Shown in pieces: positions 8,690 through 16,627 of a stretch of 62,939 nucleotides of DNA (positions are counted from its first letter, which is position 1; each line of letters starts with the position of its first letter). The notes under the pieces were generated by a model, which saw nothing but the letters and a program-made list of their open reading frames with translations, was not told where the DNA came from and searched no databases. This DNA is from an uncultured Bacteroidales bacterium (lineage in GTDB: Bacteria; Bacteroidota; Bacteroidia; Bacteroidales; UBA932). Location: the NCBI GenBank assembly GCA_947167015.1, contig CAMVGM010000007.1:1-62939 (forward strand), written 5' to 3'. A program made the translations under genes and the position numbers.

Positions 8690-9372
8690 GGGCGGTACAT
8701 CTTGTCGTCCGAGAAGGAGAAAAAGCAATCGTCACACACCACCACGTGGTCCAGCAGTTCCAGCCCCACCGAACGGACGGCTTTCCGCACGGCGTCCGTC
8801 TGTGAGATGTCGGCCCGGCTGGGCGTGGGATTGCCGCTGGGATGGTTGTGCACCAGGATGACGGAGGAGGCGTAGCGGTCCAAGCCCATCCGGACGATCT
8901 GGCGCACGTCGATGACGGTGTTCCGGCCTCCGCCCGATGTCGCCAGGATCTTGTCCAGCAGATAGTTATGATCGTTCAGCAGGAGCACCCAGCATTCCTC
9001 GTGCTGGAGCCCCTTGAGCCGGGGAATCATCAGTTCCCAGACACCCCGCGCCGTAACCAGCGGGGTCTTGACGACGGAACTTTCCTCCTGCAGGAAACGC
9101 CGTCCCAGTTCGAAGGCGGCGATTACGCAGGCAGCCTTCCCCGGGCCGACGCCCGGCAGGGTGTACATCTTTTCGCAGGGCAGGTTGAACAGGGCGCCCA
9201 GCCGGCCGCCGGCCAGGTCGAGCAGCTGCCGGGCCAGGTCGAGCGCGCTCCCTTCCCGGGTCCCGCTCCGCAGCAGCACCGCCAGCAATTCGCCGTCGCT
9301 GAGGGCGCCGGGGCCGCGGGAGAGCATTTTTTCGCGCGGTCGCTCGTCCGCGTTCAGGTCTTTGATTTTCAT
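8686..9372 (-). CDS. radC: RadC family JAB1/MPN metalloprotease-like protein
   Basis: 228 aa from MKIKDLNADERPREKM. The N-terminal helix-hairpin-helix region ends in TLPGVGPGKA. The C-terminal MPN domain has the JAMM metal motif HNHPSGNPTPSRADI. Despite the historical name, RadC is not established as a repair enzyme; its activity is unknown. The frame extends 17 codons upstream, but the ATG at 9372 gives the standard N-terminus and lies 7 nt after a TATCCTTG box. Convergent with miaB. Confidence 0.9.
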   Translation of the reverse strand: MKIKDLNADERPREKMLSRGPGALSDGELLAVLLRSGTREGSALDLARQLLDLAGGRLGALFNLPCEKMYTLPGVGPGKAACVIAAFELGRRFLQEESSVVKTPLVTARGVWELMIPRLKGLQHEECWVLLLNDHNYLLDKILATSGGGRNTVIDVRQIVRMGLDRYASSVILVHNHPSGNPTPSRADISQTDAVRKAVRSVGLELLDHVVVCDDCFFSFSDDKMYRP

Positions 9373-9379
9373 AGCGGGG

Positions 9380-9387
9380 CAAGGATA
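9380..9387 (-). promoter_or_regulatory. -7-like promoter box (TATCCTTG) of radC
   Basis: One mismatch from TAnnTTTG on the minus strand, ending 7 nt before the radC ATG. It implies a nearly leaderless mRNA. Confidence 0.4.
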
Positions 9388-9451
9388 GGCATAATAATCG
9401 TCAAAAACGAAAAGAAAAAGCAATACCCCCGGAAAAGCTGGCTTTTTTATC

Positions 9452-9459
9452 TATTTTTG
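9452..9459 (+). promoter_or_regulatory. -7 promoter box (TATTTTTG) of second Fur-family gene
   Basis: Consensus box ending only 4 nt before the ATG at 9464, so transcription probably starts at or next to the start codon. Confidence 0.6.
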
Positions 9460-9463
9460 CAGT

Positions 9464-9901
9464 ATGAATCTTCCCGCAGACCCCGTCCTGCTTATGCAGG
9501 AGCACGGCATACGGCCCACCGCCGGCCGCATCCTGGTGCTGCGCACCCTCCTCGCCGAAGGGCGCCCGCTTTCGATGACCGAGATCGAGACGGCCCTGGA
9601 GTCGGTGGACAAGTCCACGGTCTCCCGGGCGCTCGCCGCGTTCCGGGAACGCCACCTGCTGCATTGTATCGAAGACGGCAGCGGACAGCAGCGCTACGAG
9701 GTCTGCCACTGCCCCGAGGAAGCGGACGACGACGACCGCCACGTCCATTTCCACTGCAAGGCCTGCGGACGCACTTTCTGTTTCGAGGAACTGCCCGTGC
9801 CGGCCGTGACGTACCCGGCGGGATTCCGCGTGGAAGACGTCAACTACGTCGCGCACGGACTCTGCCCCGACTGTGCCGCGGAAGGGCGCCGGGCGGATTA
9901 G
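9464..9901 (+). CDS. Fur-family transcriptional regulator (Zur-like)
   Basis: Metal-dependent repressor, 145 aa. Winged-helix segment GIRPTAGRILVLRTLLAEG, then SVDKSTVSRALAAF as the recognition helix. The C-terminal half holds HVHFHCKAC and CPDC (Cys98/101 and 134/137), the pair of CxxC motifs that form the structural zinc site in Fur, Zur and PerR. It therefore differs from the Fur-family protein at 4435-4881, which lacks them. The regulated metal cannot be told from sequence. Its stop overlaps that of the ECF sigma gene. Confidence 0.85.
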   Translation: MNLPADPVLLMQEHGIRPTAGRILVLRTLLAEGRPLSMTEIETALESVDKSTVSRALAAFRERHLLHCIEDGSGQQRYEVCHCPEEADDDDRHVHFHCKACGRTFCFEELPVPAVTYPAGFRVEDVNYVAHGLCPDCAAEGRRAD

Positions 9902-10491
9902 TCTTCTCCGGACTGGATCTTGTCGATCAGCACCTTCGCCCGGCGGATGCGGGTGCGGACCGTGTTGAGCTCGATGCCCGTTTCTTCGGCGATCTCCTTG
10001 TACTGCAGGCCGTCCAGCAGGCGCATCCGGGCGATGGTCCGGTACAGTTCCGGCAGCCCTTCGATGCATTTCTCCAGCGTCTGCTCGTCCTCTTCCTTGA
10101 CGATCTGCTCCAGCGGGGTGTCGGCCTCGTCGCCGATGTGGTCGATCATCTGCCCCGTCACGGCGCTGTCCTTGTCCAGCGAGACCAGGCGGCTCTTCGC
10201 CCGCGTCTCGGCGTCGATGGTATCCAGGGCCGTGTTGTGGGCGATGCGGTGGAGCCAGGTGGAGAACTGGCTCCGGGACGGGTCGAAGGAGCCGATCTGC
10301 CGGAAGGCCTTCTCGAAACTGCGCGAGCAGATGTCGTCGATGTAGAAATCGTCCAGGTTCTTCATCTTGCTCTTGAGGTAGCTGCGCAGGGAACCGATAT
10401 GCGTGTCCCACAGCGCCGTGAAAGCGGTGCCGTCGCCGATGATCGCGCGGCGGACCAGTTCGTCAATGGGCTTCAAGCCAGGTGTTTCCAT
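9898..10491 (-). CDS. ECF-type RNA polymerase sigma-70 factor
   Basis: 197 aa. Region 2 includes IDDICSRSFEKAFRQIGSFD and FSTWLHRIAHNTALDTID. Region 4 includes LPELYRTIARMRLLDGLQYK and a helix-turn-helix EIAEETGIELNTVRTRIRRA. No anti-sigma gene is adjacent: upstream is polA, whose end overlaps this start by 29 nt, and downstream is the convergent Fur-family gene. An acidic linker (DEADTPLEQIVKEEDEQ) separates regions 2 and 4. The target regulon is unknown. Confidence 0.9.
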   Translation of the reverse strand: METPGLKPIDELVRRAIIGDGTAFTALWDTHIGSLRSYLKSKMKNLDDFYIDDICSRSFEKAFRQIGSFDPSRSQFSTWLHRIAHNTALDTIDAETRAKSRLVSLDKDSAVTGQMIDHIGDEADTPLEQIVKEEDEQTLEKCIEGLPELYRTIARMRLLDGLQYKEIAEETGIELNTVRTRIRRAKVLIDKIQSGED

Positions 10492-13159
10492 CTTTGCACT
10501 CTACGGTCAGGGGTACGGACAGGGTAATGACGTTTTCCATCTCGCGGACCAGCAGTTCGCGCACCGGCGCGATCTCTTCCCGCGGGACTTCGAGCAGGAG
10601 TTCATCGTGGATCTGGAGGACCATCCGGGCGCGGTAGCCACCTTCGCGGAGGCGCCGGTCCACGGCGGTCATCGCCAGTTTGATGATGTCGGCGGCCGTC
10701 CCCTGGATGGGGGCGTTGACGGCGTTGCGTTCCGCCAGGGCGCGCACGGTGGCGTTGCCGGAGGAGATGTCGGGGATGTAGCGGCGCCGGCCGAAGAGCG
10801 TCTCCACATAACCGCGTTCGCGCGCCTGCGCGACGGTGGCGTCGATGAAGCCGCGGATGGCCGGGAAGGAGGCGAAGTAGTCGTCGATGATCTGCTTCGC
10901 TTCGGAGCGCGGGCAGCGCAGGCGTTCGCTCAGGCCGAAGGAGGAGATGCCGTACATGATGCCGAAATTGGCCGTTTTGGCGATGCGGCGCTGGTCGGCG
11001 GTCACTTCCCCGATCGGAATGCGGTAGATCTTGGCGGCCGTCGCGGCGTGGACGTCCAGCCCGTGCCGGAAGGCGTCCACGAGGTGGGCGTCGCCGCTGA
11101 GGTGGGCCATCAGACGCAGTTCGATCTGCGAGTAGTCCGCCGACATCATCACCCAGCCCGGCTCGCCCGGCACGAAGGCCTTGCGGATCTCCCGGCCCTC
11201 TTCGGTGCGGATCGGGATGTTCTGCAGGTTGGGGTTGGAGGAGGACAGGCGGCCGGTGGCGGTCAGTGCCTGGTTGAAGGTCGTATGGACGCGGCCGTCC
11301 GCCGGAGAGATGTAGCCCGCGAAGGGTTCGATGTAGGTGGACAGGAGTTTGCGCAGGCCGCGGTAGTCCAGGATGGCGTCGATGATGGGGCTGCGGTCGG
11401 CGAGGTGCACGAGGGTCTGCTCGTCGGTGGGCCAGTTGCCGGACTTGGGTTTCTTCGCCTTCGGGTCCAGGGCGAGTTTCTCGAAGATGACGGCGCCTAT
11501 CTGCTTGGGGGACAGGATGTTCAGCGAGGGGTCGCCGGCCAGGCGGCGGACCTCTTCTTCGCGGACGGCCATCTTGCGGCGCAGCCCGTCGGCGAAGTCG
11601 CGCAACGAGTCCAGGTCCACTTTCACGCCCACGGCTTCCATGGACGCGAGGACGCGGATGAGCGGTTCTTCGATTTCGTCGTACAGACGCGTCATGCCTT
11701 CCGTGGCGGCCATCTCGCGCTGCAGGATGGCGGACAGCCGCAGGATGGCGGCCGTCTCCAGCGGGAAGTCGCGGCCGGCGCTTTCGGGGACTTCGTCGAA
11801 GAGGGAGCCGCTTTCCGCCTGTGCGGCCGCTTCCAGTTCGACGCCCAGGTAGCTGCGGGCGAGGACGTCCAGCTTGTGGCTGCGTTCGGGGCCGAGGAGG
11901 TAGTGCATCAGTTCGATGTCTTCGAGCCGGCCGGCGAGGGTGATGCCGCGCGCGCCAAGCGCCTTGACCTGCTCCTTGAGGCCGGTGCCCGCCTTGGCGA
12001 CGGCGGGGTCTTCCAGCAGCGCGCGGAACGCCTCCGGCGCCCCTTCCGCCACGCCCGCCTCCGACGCCACGAACAACCGCTCCCCCTGCAGGTTCAGCGC
12101 GATCCTCTCCCCTTTTATCTCATTTACTGCCAGCGCTTGCTGCGGCAGCGGCGAACTGCCTCCGAAAACGTCCGGCTGCGCCGGACCCCTCCCACCGACT
12201 TCGTCGGCGGGCCCCTCCCTCTTACGGAGCCGAGGGTGGCTACGGTTTTCGGAGGCAGTTGCCGCTGCCGTCATCGCCGCGCCGGCGGGAACGGCGACTT
12301 TATGGAGGAGGCGTTTCAGCGACGGCATCTCGTAAAGGTCGAGCAGCGCCAGGATGCCGGGCGTCTCGGCGGTATCGTAAACGAGCTGCTCCGCCGTCAC
12401 GTCCAGCGGGATGTCCGTCTTGATCGTCACCAGCCGCTTCGACAGGGCGATATGGCCCTCCGCCGCGCGGAACTGCTCCTGCTGGCGCGCCGTCAGCTCG
12501 TCCAAATGCGCATAGATGCCCTCCACCGAACCGAACTTGCCCAGCAGTTTCGCGGCGCCGACCGGCCCCACCCCCTGCACGCCGGGCACGTTGTCCGAAG
12601 CGTCCCCGCAGATCGCGAGGATGTCGATGACCTGCGCGGGCGAGGCGATCTTCCACTTGTCACAGACCTCCGCCACGCCCAGCAGTTCGTTCTCTCCCCC
12701 GCCCTTGCCCGGCTTGAGCTGCCAGGTGCGCGGGGTCACGAGCTGCCCGTAATCCTTGTCGGGCGTGACCATGAAGACCTCGAAGCCCTCTGCTTCAAAA
12801 CGGCGGGCCGCCGAGCCGATCACGTCGTCCGCCTCGAAACCCTTCAGCATCAGCACCGGGATGTCCAGTGCCTCCACGATCCGGGTCAGCGGCTCCAGTG
12901 CCTCGACCACGAGGGCGGGCGTCTCGCCGCGGTTCGCCTTATACTCCGGATAGAGCTCGTTGCGGAAGGTGCCCCCGGGCGGGTCGAAACTCACCGCGAT
13001 GTGCGTGGGATGTTCGCGGTCGATGAGTTCGAGGAGATACTTGGTGAAACCGAAGAGGATGGAGGTGTCCACGCCCTTGGAGTTGACCATGGGCCGCCCC
13101 AGGAAGGCATAGTACATCTTGAAGACGAGCGCGTGACCGTCGATGAGAAAAAGTTTCAT
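10463..13159 (-). CDS. polA: DNA polymerase I
   Basis: Repair and Okazaki-fragment polymerase, 898 aa from MKLFLIDGHALV. Residues 1-290 are the 5'-nuclease domain. Residues about 297-339 are encoded by a palindromic repeat. Residues about 345-520 are a 3'-exonuclease-like domain that lacks the FDTET motif and other acidic ligands, so it is probably inactive. The polymerase domain has motif A (SADYSQIELRL), motif B (RRIAKTANFGIMYG) and motif C (QIHDELLLEV). An upstream in-frame start exists, but the ATG at 13159 is canonical and lies 4 nt after a CATATTTG box. The 3' end overlaps the ECF sigma gene by 29 nt. Confidence 0.95.
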   Translation of the reverse strand: MKLFLIDGHALVFKMYYAFLGRPMVNSKGVDTSILFGFTKYLLELIDREHPTHIAVSFDPPGGTFRNELYPEYKANRGETPALVVEALEPLTRIVEALDIPVLMLKGFEADDVIGSAARRFEAEGFEVFMVTPDKDYGQLVTPRTWQLKPGKGGGENELLGVAEVCDKWKIASPAQVIDILAICGDASDNVPGVQGVGPVGAAKLLGKFGSVEGIYAHLDELTARQQEQFRAAEGHIALSKRLVTIKTDIPLDVTAEQLVYDTAETPGILALLDLYEMPSLKRLLHKVAVPAGAAMTAAATASENRSHPRLRKREGPADEVGGRGPAQPDVFGGSSPLPQQALAVNEIKGERIALNLQGERLFVASEAGVAEGAPEAFRALLEDPAVAKAGTGLKEQVKALGARGITLAGRLEDIELMHYLLGPERSHKLDVLARSYLGVELEAAAQAESGSLFDEVPESAGRDFPLETAAILRLSAILQREMAATEGMTRLYDEIEEPLIRVLASMEAVGVKVDLDSLRDFADGLRRKMAVREEEVRRLAGDPSLNILSPKQIGAVIFEKLALDPKAKKPKSGNWPTDEQTLVHLADRSPIIDAILDYRGLRKLLSTYIEPFAGYISPADGRVHTTFNQALTATGRLSSSNPNLQNIPIRTEEGREIRKAFVPGEPGWVMMSADYSQIELRLMAHLSGDAHLVDAFRHGLDVHAATAAKIYRIPIGEVTADQRRIAKTANFGIMYGISSFGLSERLRCPRSEAKQIIDDYFASFPAIRGFIDATVAQARERGYVETLFGRRRYIPDISSGNATVRALAERNAVNAPIQGTAADIIKLAMTAVDRRLREGGYRARMVLQIHDELLLEVPREEIAPVRELLVREMENVITLSVPLTVECKDGNTWLEAH
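12143..12270. repeat. Palindromic repeat element inserted in frame in polA
   Basis: Near-perfect 29-bp inverted arms (12143-12171 and 12242-12270) enclose a 70-bp centre. The centre holds two smaller hairpins (12170-12186 and 12195-12207) joined by CCCCTCCC spacers. The arm core AACTGCCTCCGAAAA / TTTTCGGAGGCAGTTGCCG is related to the intergenic hairpins at 25191 and 36184. Within polA it encodes about 43 Arg/Gly/Pro-rich residues in the linker after the 5'-nuclease domain. Confidence 0.75.
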
Positions 13160-13501
13160 GCCGCAAATATGAAACTTTTTTGCGAAAGTTTCAACCCTAT
13201 CAGGCATGTTTCCACCCATCACATAATGCATTCACTTCAATAACCTGCACTTATACATATTTTCTACTCGTATGTTTGTAAATATAACTCATTTGTTCTA
13301 TTACCCAGCCTGGTCCGACTTTCTTTTTTCCTCATAAATCACTGTCGGGAATCAATTATAAAAGAATTTGCCCTTTTTCTAAAAGGAGAGAAAAACTGCA
13401 CGGATTATATTTGTAATAATTAAAAAGGGCCACTAGTTATTTTATTATATTTATACAAATCATACCAATTCAACAACCATTCTAATCAACCAATCTGCAT
13501 T
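13160..13501. promoter_or_regulatory. AT-rich intergenic region with divergent polA / susC promoters
   Basis: 342 bp without a gene. A minus-strand CATATTTG box (13164-13171) lies 4 nt before the polA ATG. A plus-strand TATATTTG box (13406-13413) begins transcription toward the first susC, leaving a leader of about 85 nt. The rest is AT-rich, and no regulator site is recognisable. A TTTG at 13368 is too far away (34 nt) to be a standard -33 element. Confidence 0.5.
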
Positions 13502-16500
13502 ATGCTTAAAAATCTGATGAAAGTGTCTGGGATCCTCATGATCCTTTTCACTTTGGCAGGATCCCTTCCGGCTCTTGCCCAGAACCGCACCATCAGCGGC
13601 AAGATCGTCGATACGTCCGGCCAGCCGGTCATCGGCGCCGCCGTCACGGTGGTCGGCAATTCCCGTATCGGTGCAGCGACCGATCTGAACGGCGCCTTCT
13701 CGCTGAGCGTCCCGGCCGGAGCCAACATCTCCGTCGAGAGCATCGGCTACCGGGGCCAGACCTTCGCCGTCGGCAACCAGACCAACTTCAACATCGTCCT
13801 CGAGGAGGACACCGAGATGCTGGAAGAGACCGTGGTCATCGGTTACGGCGTGCAGAAGAAGAGCGACCTCACCGGCTCCGTGGCTTCCGTCCGCGAGGCC
13901 GAACTCCAGAACCGGTCCACTTCCGACGCGGCAGCCGCCCTTCAGGGCAAGGCCGCCGGCGTCCAGATCTTCAACGATTCCGGTGCTCCGGGCGAGGGTG
14001 CATCCATCCGCGTCCGCGGTATTTCCTCCAACTCCGGCTCCGGCCTCGGCCCGCTCCTCATCGTGGACGGCCTGAAGGTGGACAACATCAACTATCTCGA
14101 TCCTTCCATGATCGAATCGATGGAAGTCCTGAAGGATGCCGCTTCCGCCGCCATCTACGGTGCGCAGGCCGGTAACGGCGTCGTGCTCATCACCACCAAG
14201 AGCGGCGCCAAATCCAAGGATCGGGACGGCAACATCTTCTACAACTACAAGCTTACCCTGAGCCAGCTGGGCCACCACGCCCAGGTGATGAACGCCAAGC
14301 AGTATATCGACTGGCAGCAGCAGGCCGGCCAGCTCCCTTCCGTCGACGAGATCATCAAGACCGGCGTATGGGACGGCGTGACCGACACCAACTGGGCCGA
14401 CGTCCTCTACGGGACCGGCGTGACGCACAGCCACACTTTCGGCGCTCAGGGCGGCAACGACCGCGGCTCCTACTTCGTCTCTCTCAACTACCTGGACGAA
14501 GACGGCATGGCGCGCGGAAACACGGATACCTACAGCCGTTTCACCGCCCAGATCAACGCCGACTACAAGATCAAGTCCTGGTTTACCGTCGGCACCAACA
14601 CCTCCATCGAGCGCCGCAAACAGCAGAAGATCGGTGAGCACTCCGAGTACGCCGGCAGCAGCGCCGGCCTCCTCGGCACCCTGATCATCGACCCGCTCAC
14701 CCCGGTGTACTTCAAGTCCTACGACGAACTTCCCCTCGGTATGAAGGACGCCCTGGCCAAGGGTGTCAAGGTTTACGGACCAGAGGAGAACCCCGGTTGG
14801 TACTATGCCGTGTCCAAGATCCTGGAAGGCGACGGCGTCAACCCGCTCATCTACCGTGACCGCAACCAGAAGAAGGAAGAGGGATGGCAGGTCCGCGGTA
14901 CCGTGTTCGCCAACCTCACCCCTTTGAAGGGCCTGGTGATCACCTCCCGCCTGGGCTACCGCATCAAACAAAGCTATTCGAGCGATTTCTCGGAGCCCTA
15001 CCACGCGAACGCGAAGAACTACGCGACGACGTACAACATCAGCGCATCCACTTCGCAGAGCTACTACTACCAGTGGGAGAACTTCGCGAACTATAATGTC
15101 ACCCTCGGCGGCAAGCACGACCTCGGCGCGATGGTCGGTATGTCCTACACCTATTCCGACAGCCGTGGCGTTGGCGCCAGCCTGACCGGAGAGGATCCCC
15201 TCAAGGGCTACGCCGAGAACTTCCGCTACCTCAGCCAGGACAATGGCTCCGGCACCAAGGGCATCAGCGGCGGCACGCCGAGCCAGAGCGCGCAGCTCTC
15301 CTACTTCGGCCGTCTGACCTACAGCTACGACAACCGTTACAGCATCCAGACGAACTTCCGCGCGGACGCGTTCGACTCCTCCAAACTCTCCCCGAAGAAC
15401 CGCTGGGGCTACTTCCCCTCCGTGTCCGCCGGCTGGACCGTCAGCAACGAACCTTTCTTCAAGGACAACATCGACCGCAGCATCGTCAGCTTCCTGAAGT
15501 TCCGCGGATCCTGGGGTATCAACGGTAACATCGCCGTCTTGAGCGGCTATCCGTACTCCACCTCCATCTCTTACAACAGCAAGAGCTATCAGTTCGGTAC
15601 GGACGAAACCCTCACCCTGGGTTCCCAGCCGGACGGCCTTTCCAACCCGAACCTGACCTGGGAGACCTCCGTGCAGACGGACTTCGGTCTTGACGCCCGT
15701 TTCTTCAACAACCGCCTGACCTTCGGCATGGACTGGTTCAACAAGAACACCGAGGGCCTGCTCGTGAGCATCTCGCCCGTGGCTGAGGTGGGTATCTCCT
15801 CCGTTACCGTGAACGCCGGCTCCGTGAACAACACCGGCTGGGAGTTCGAACTCGGCTGGCAGGACACCATCGGCGACTTCCACTACAGCATCAACGGCAA
15901 CCTGTCCACCCTGAAGAACCGGGTGACTTATCTGGAGCCCTCCGTGGGGCACCAGAAAGGGTCCAGCTTCGGCAACATGAAATTCTCCACCTGGTTCGAG
16001 GAAGGCTACCCGGTGTGGTACTTCCGCGGTTACAAGTATGCGGGCATCGGCGAAGACGGCAAGGCGAACTACTATGCCGCGGACGGCTCGCTCACCCAGT
16101 CCCCGGTGGACGCCGATATGGGCTATATGGGAAGCGCACTCCCTCCTGTATCGTTCGGTCTCACCCTGCACATGGACTGGAAGGGCCTCGACTTCACCCT
16201 GTTCGGCACCGGCGCCGCCGGGCATCAGTTGATGCCTTGCGTGTACCGCGTGGACCACATGAACATCAACGCCCTCACCTACTTCTACGAGGAGTCCGGC
16301 AAGTCCATCCCCAAGATCGAGAACATGTGGAACAGCAAGGAATTCTGGAGCTCTTCCGCCGTCGTTTTCCGGGGTGACTTCTTCAAGATCAAGCAGATCC
16401 AGCTCGGCTACACCCTGCCGAAGAAGTGGCTCAGGCAGATCTTCATCGACAACCTCCGCGTTTACGCCTCGATGGACGACTGGTTCGTCTTCACGAAGTA

Positions 16501-16615
16501 TCCGGGATTCGACCCGGAGACCGCTTCCACCGGATCGACTTCCGGTATGGGTCTGGACAAGGGTTCCTATCCGAATGCGAAGAAGCTTTTGTTCGGTATC
16601 AATATCTCCTTCTAA
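13502..16615 (+). CDS. SusC/RagA-family TonB-dependent outer membrane transporter (copy 1)
   Basis: TonB-dependent beta-barrel that imports oligomers too large for porins; 1037 aa. Signal peptide ends near ALAQ (about residue 27). A carboxypeptidase-regulatory-like domain (NRTISGKIVDTSGQPVIGAA) follows. Then comes the SusC signature MLEETVVIGYGVQKKSDLTG, a plug domain with DAASAAIYGAQAGNGVVLIT, and the barrel, ending NISF. It pairs with the SusD lipoprotein 12 nt downstream. Residues 1-240 are nearly identical to those of the SusC at 18690. The substrate is unknown: no glycoside hydrolase or sulfatase lies nearby. Confidence 0.95.
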   Translation: MLKNLMKVSGILMILFTLAGSLPALAQNRTISGKIVDTSGQPVIGAAVTVVGNSRIGAATDLNGAFSLSVPAGANISVESIGYRGQTFAVGNQTNFNIVLEEDTEMLEETVVIGYGVQKKSDLTGSVASVREAELQNRSTSDAAAALQGKAAGVQIFNDSGAPGEGASIRVRGISSNSGSGLGPLLIVDGLKVDNINYLDPSMIESMEVLKDAASAAIYGAQAGNGVVLITTKSGAKSKDRDGNIFYNYKLTLSQLGHHAQVMNAKQYIDWQQQAGQLPSVDEIIKTGVWDGVTDTNWADVLYGTGVTHSHTFGAQGGNDRGSYFVSLNYLDEDGMARGNTDTYSRFTAQINADYKIKSWFTVGTNTSIERRKQQKIGEHSEYAGSSAGLLGTLIIDPLTPVYFKSYDELPLGMKDALAKGVKVYGPEENPGWYYAVSKILEGDGVNPLIYRDRNQKKEEGWQVRGTVFANLTPLKGLVITSRLGYRIKQSYSSDFSEPYHANAKNYATTYNISASTSQSYYYQWENFANYNVTLGGKHDLGAMVGMSYTYSDSRGVGASLTGEDPLKGYAENFRYLSQDNGSGTKGISGGTPSQSAQLSYFGRLTYSYDNRYSIQTNFRADAFDSSKLSPKNRWGYFPSVSAGWTVSNEPFFKDNIDRSIVSFLKFRGSWGINGNIAVLSGYPYSTSISYNSKSYQFGTDETLTLGSQPDGLSNPNLTWETSVQTDFGLDARFFNNRLTFGMDWFNKNTEGLLVSISPVAEVGISSVTVNAGSVNNTGWEFELGWQDTIGDFHYSINGNLSTLKNRVTYLEPSVGHQKGSSFGNMKFSTWFEEGYPVWYFRGYKYAGIGEDGKANYYAADGSLTQSPVDADMGYMGSALPPVSFGLTLHMDWKGLDFTLFGTGAAGHQLMPCVYRVDHMNINALTYFYEESGKSIPKIENMWNSKEFWSSSAVVFRGDFFKIKQIQLGYTLPKKWLRQIFIDNLRVYASMDDWFVFTKYPGFDPETASTGSTSGMGLDKGSYPNAKKLLFGINISF

Positions 16616-16627
16616 TCTGACTGCAAT

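Noticed and set aside
10403..13243. A 946-codon open frame antisense to polA
   Set aside because: Shadow of a well-supported gene, with no start context and low-complexity composition.
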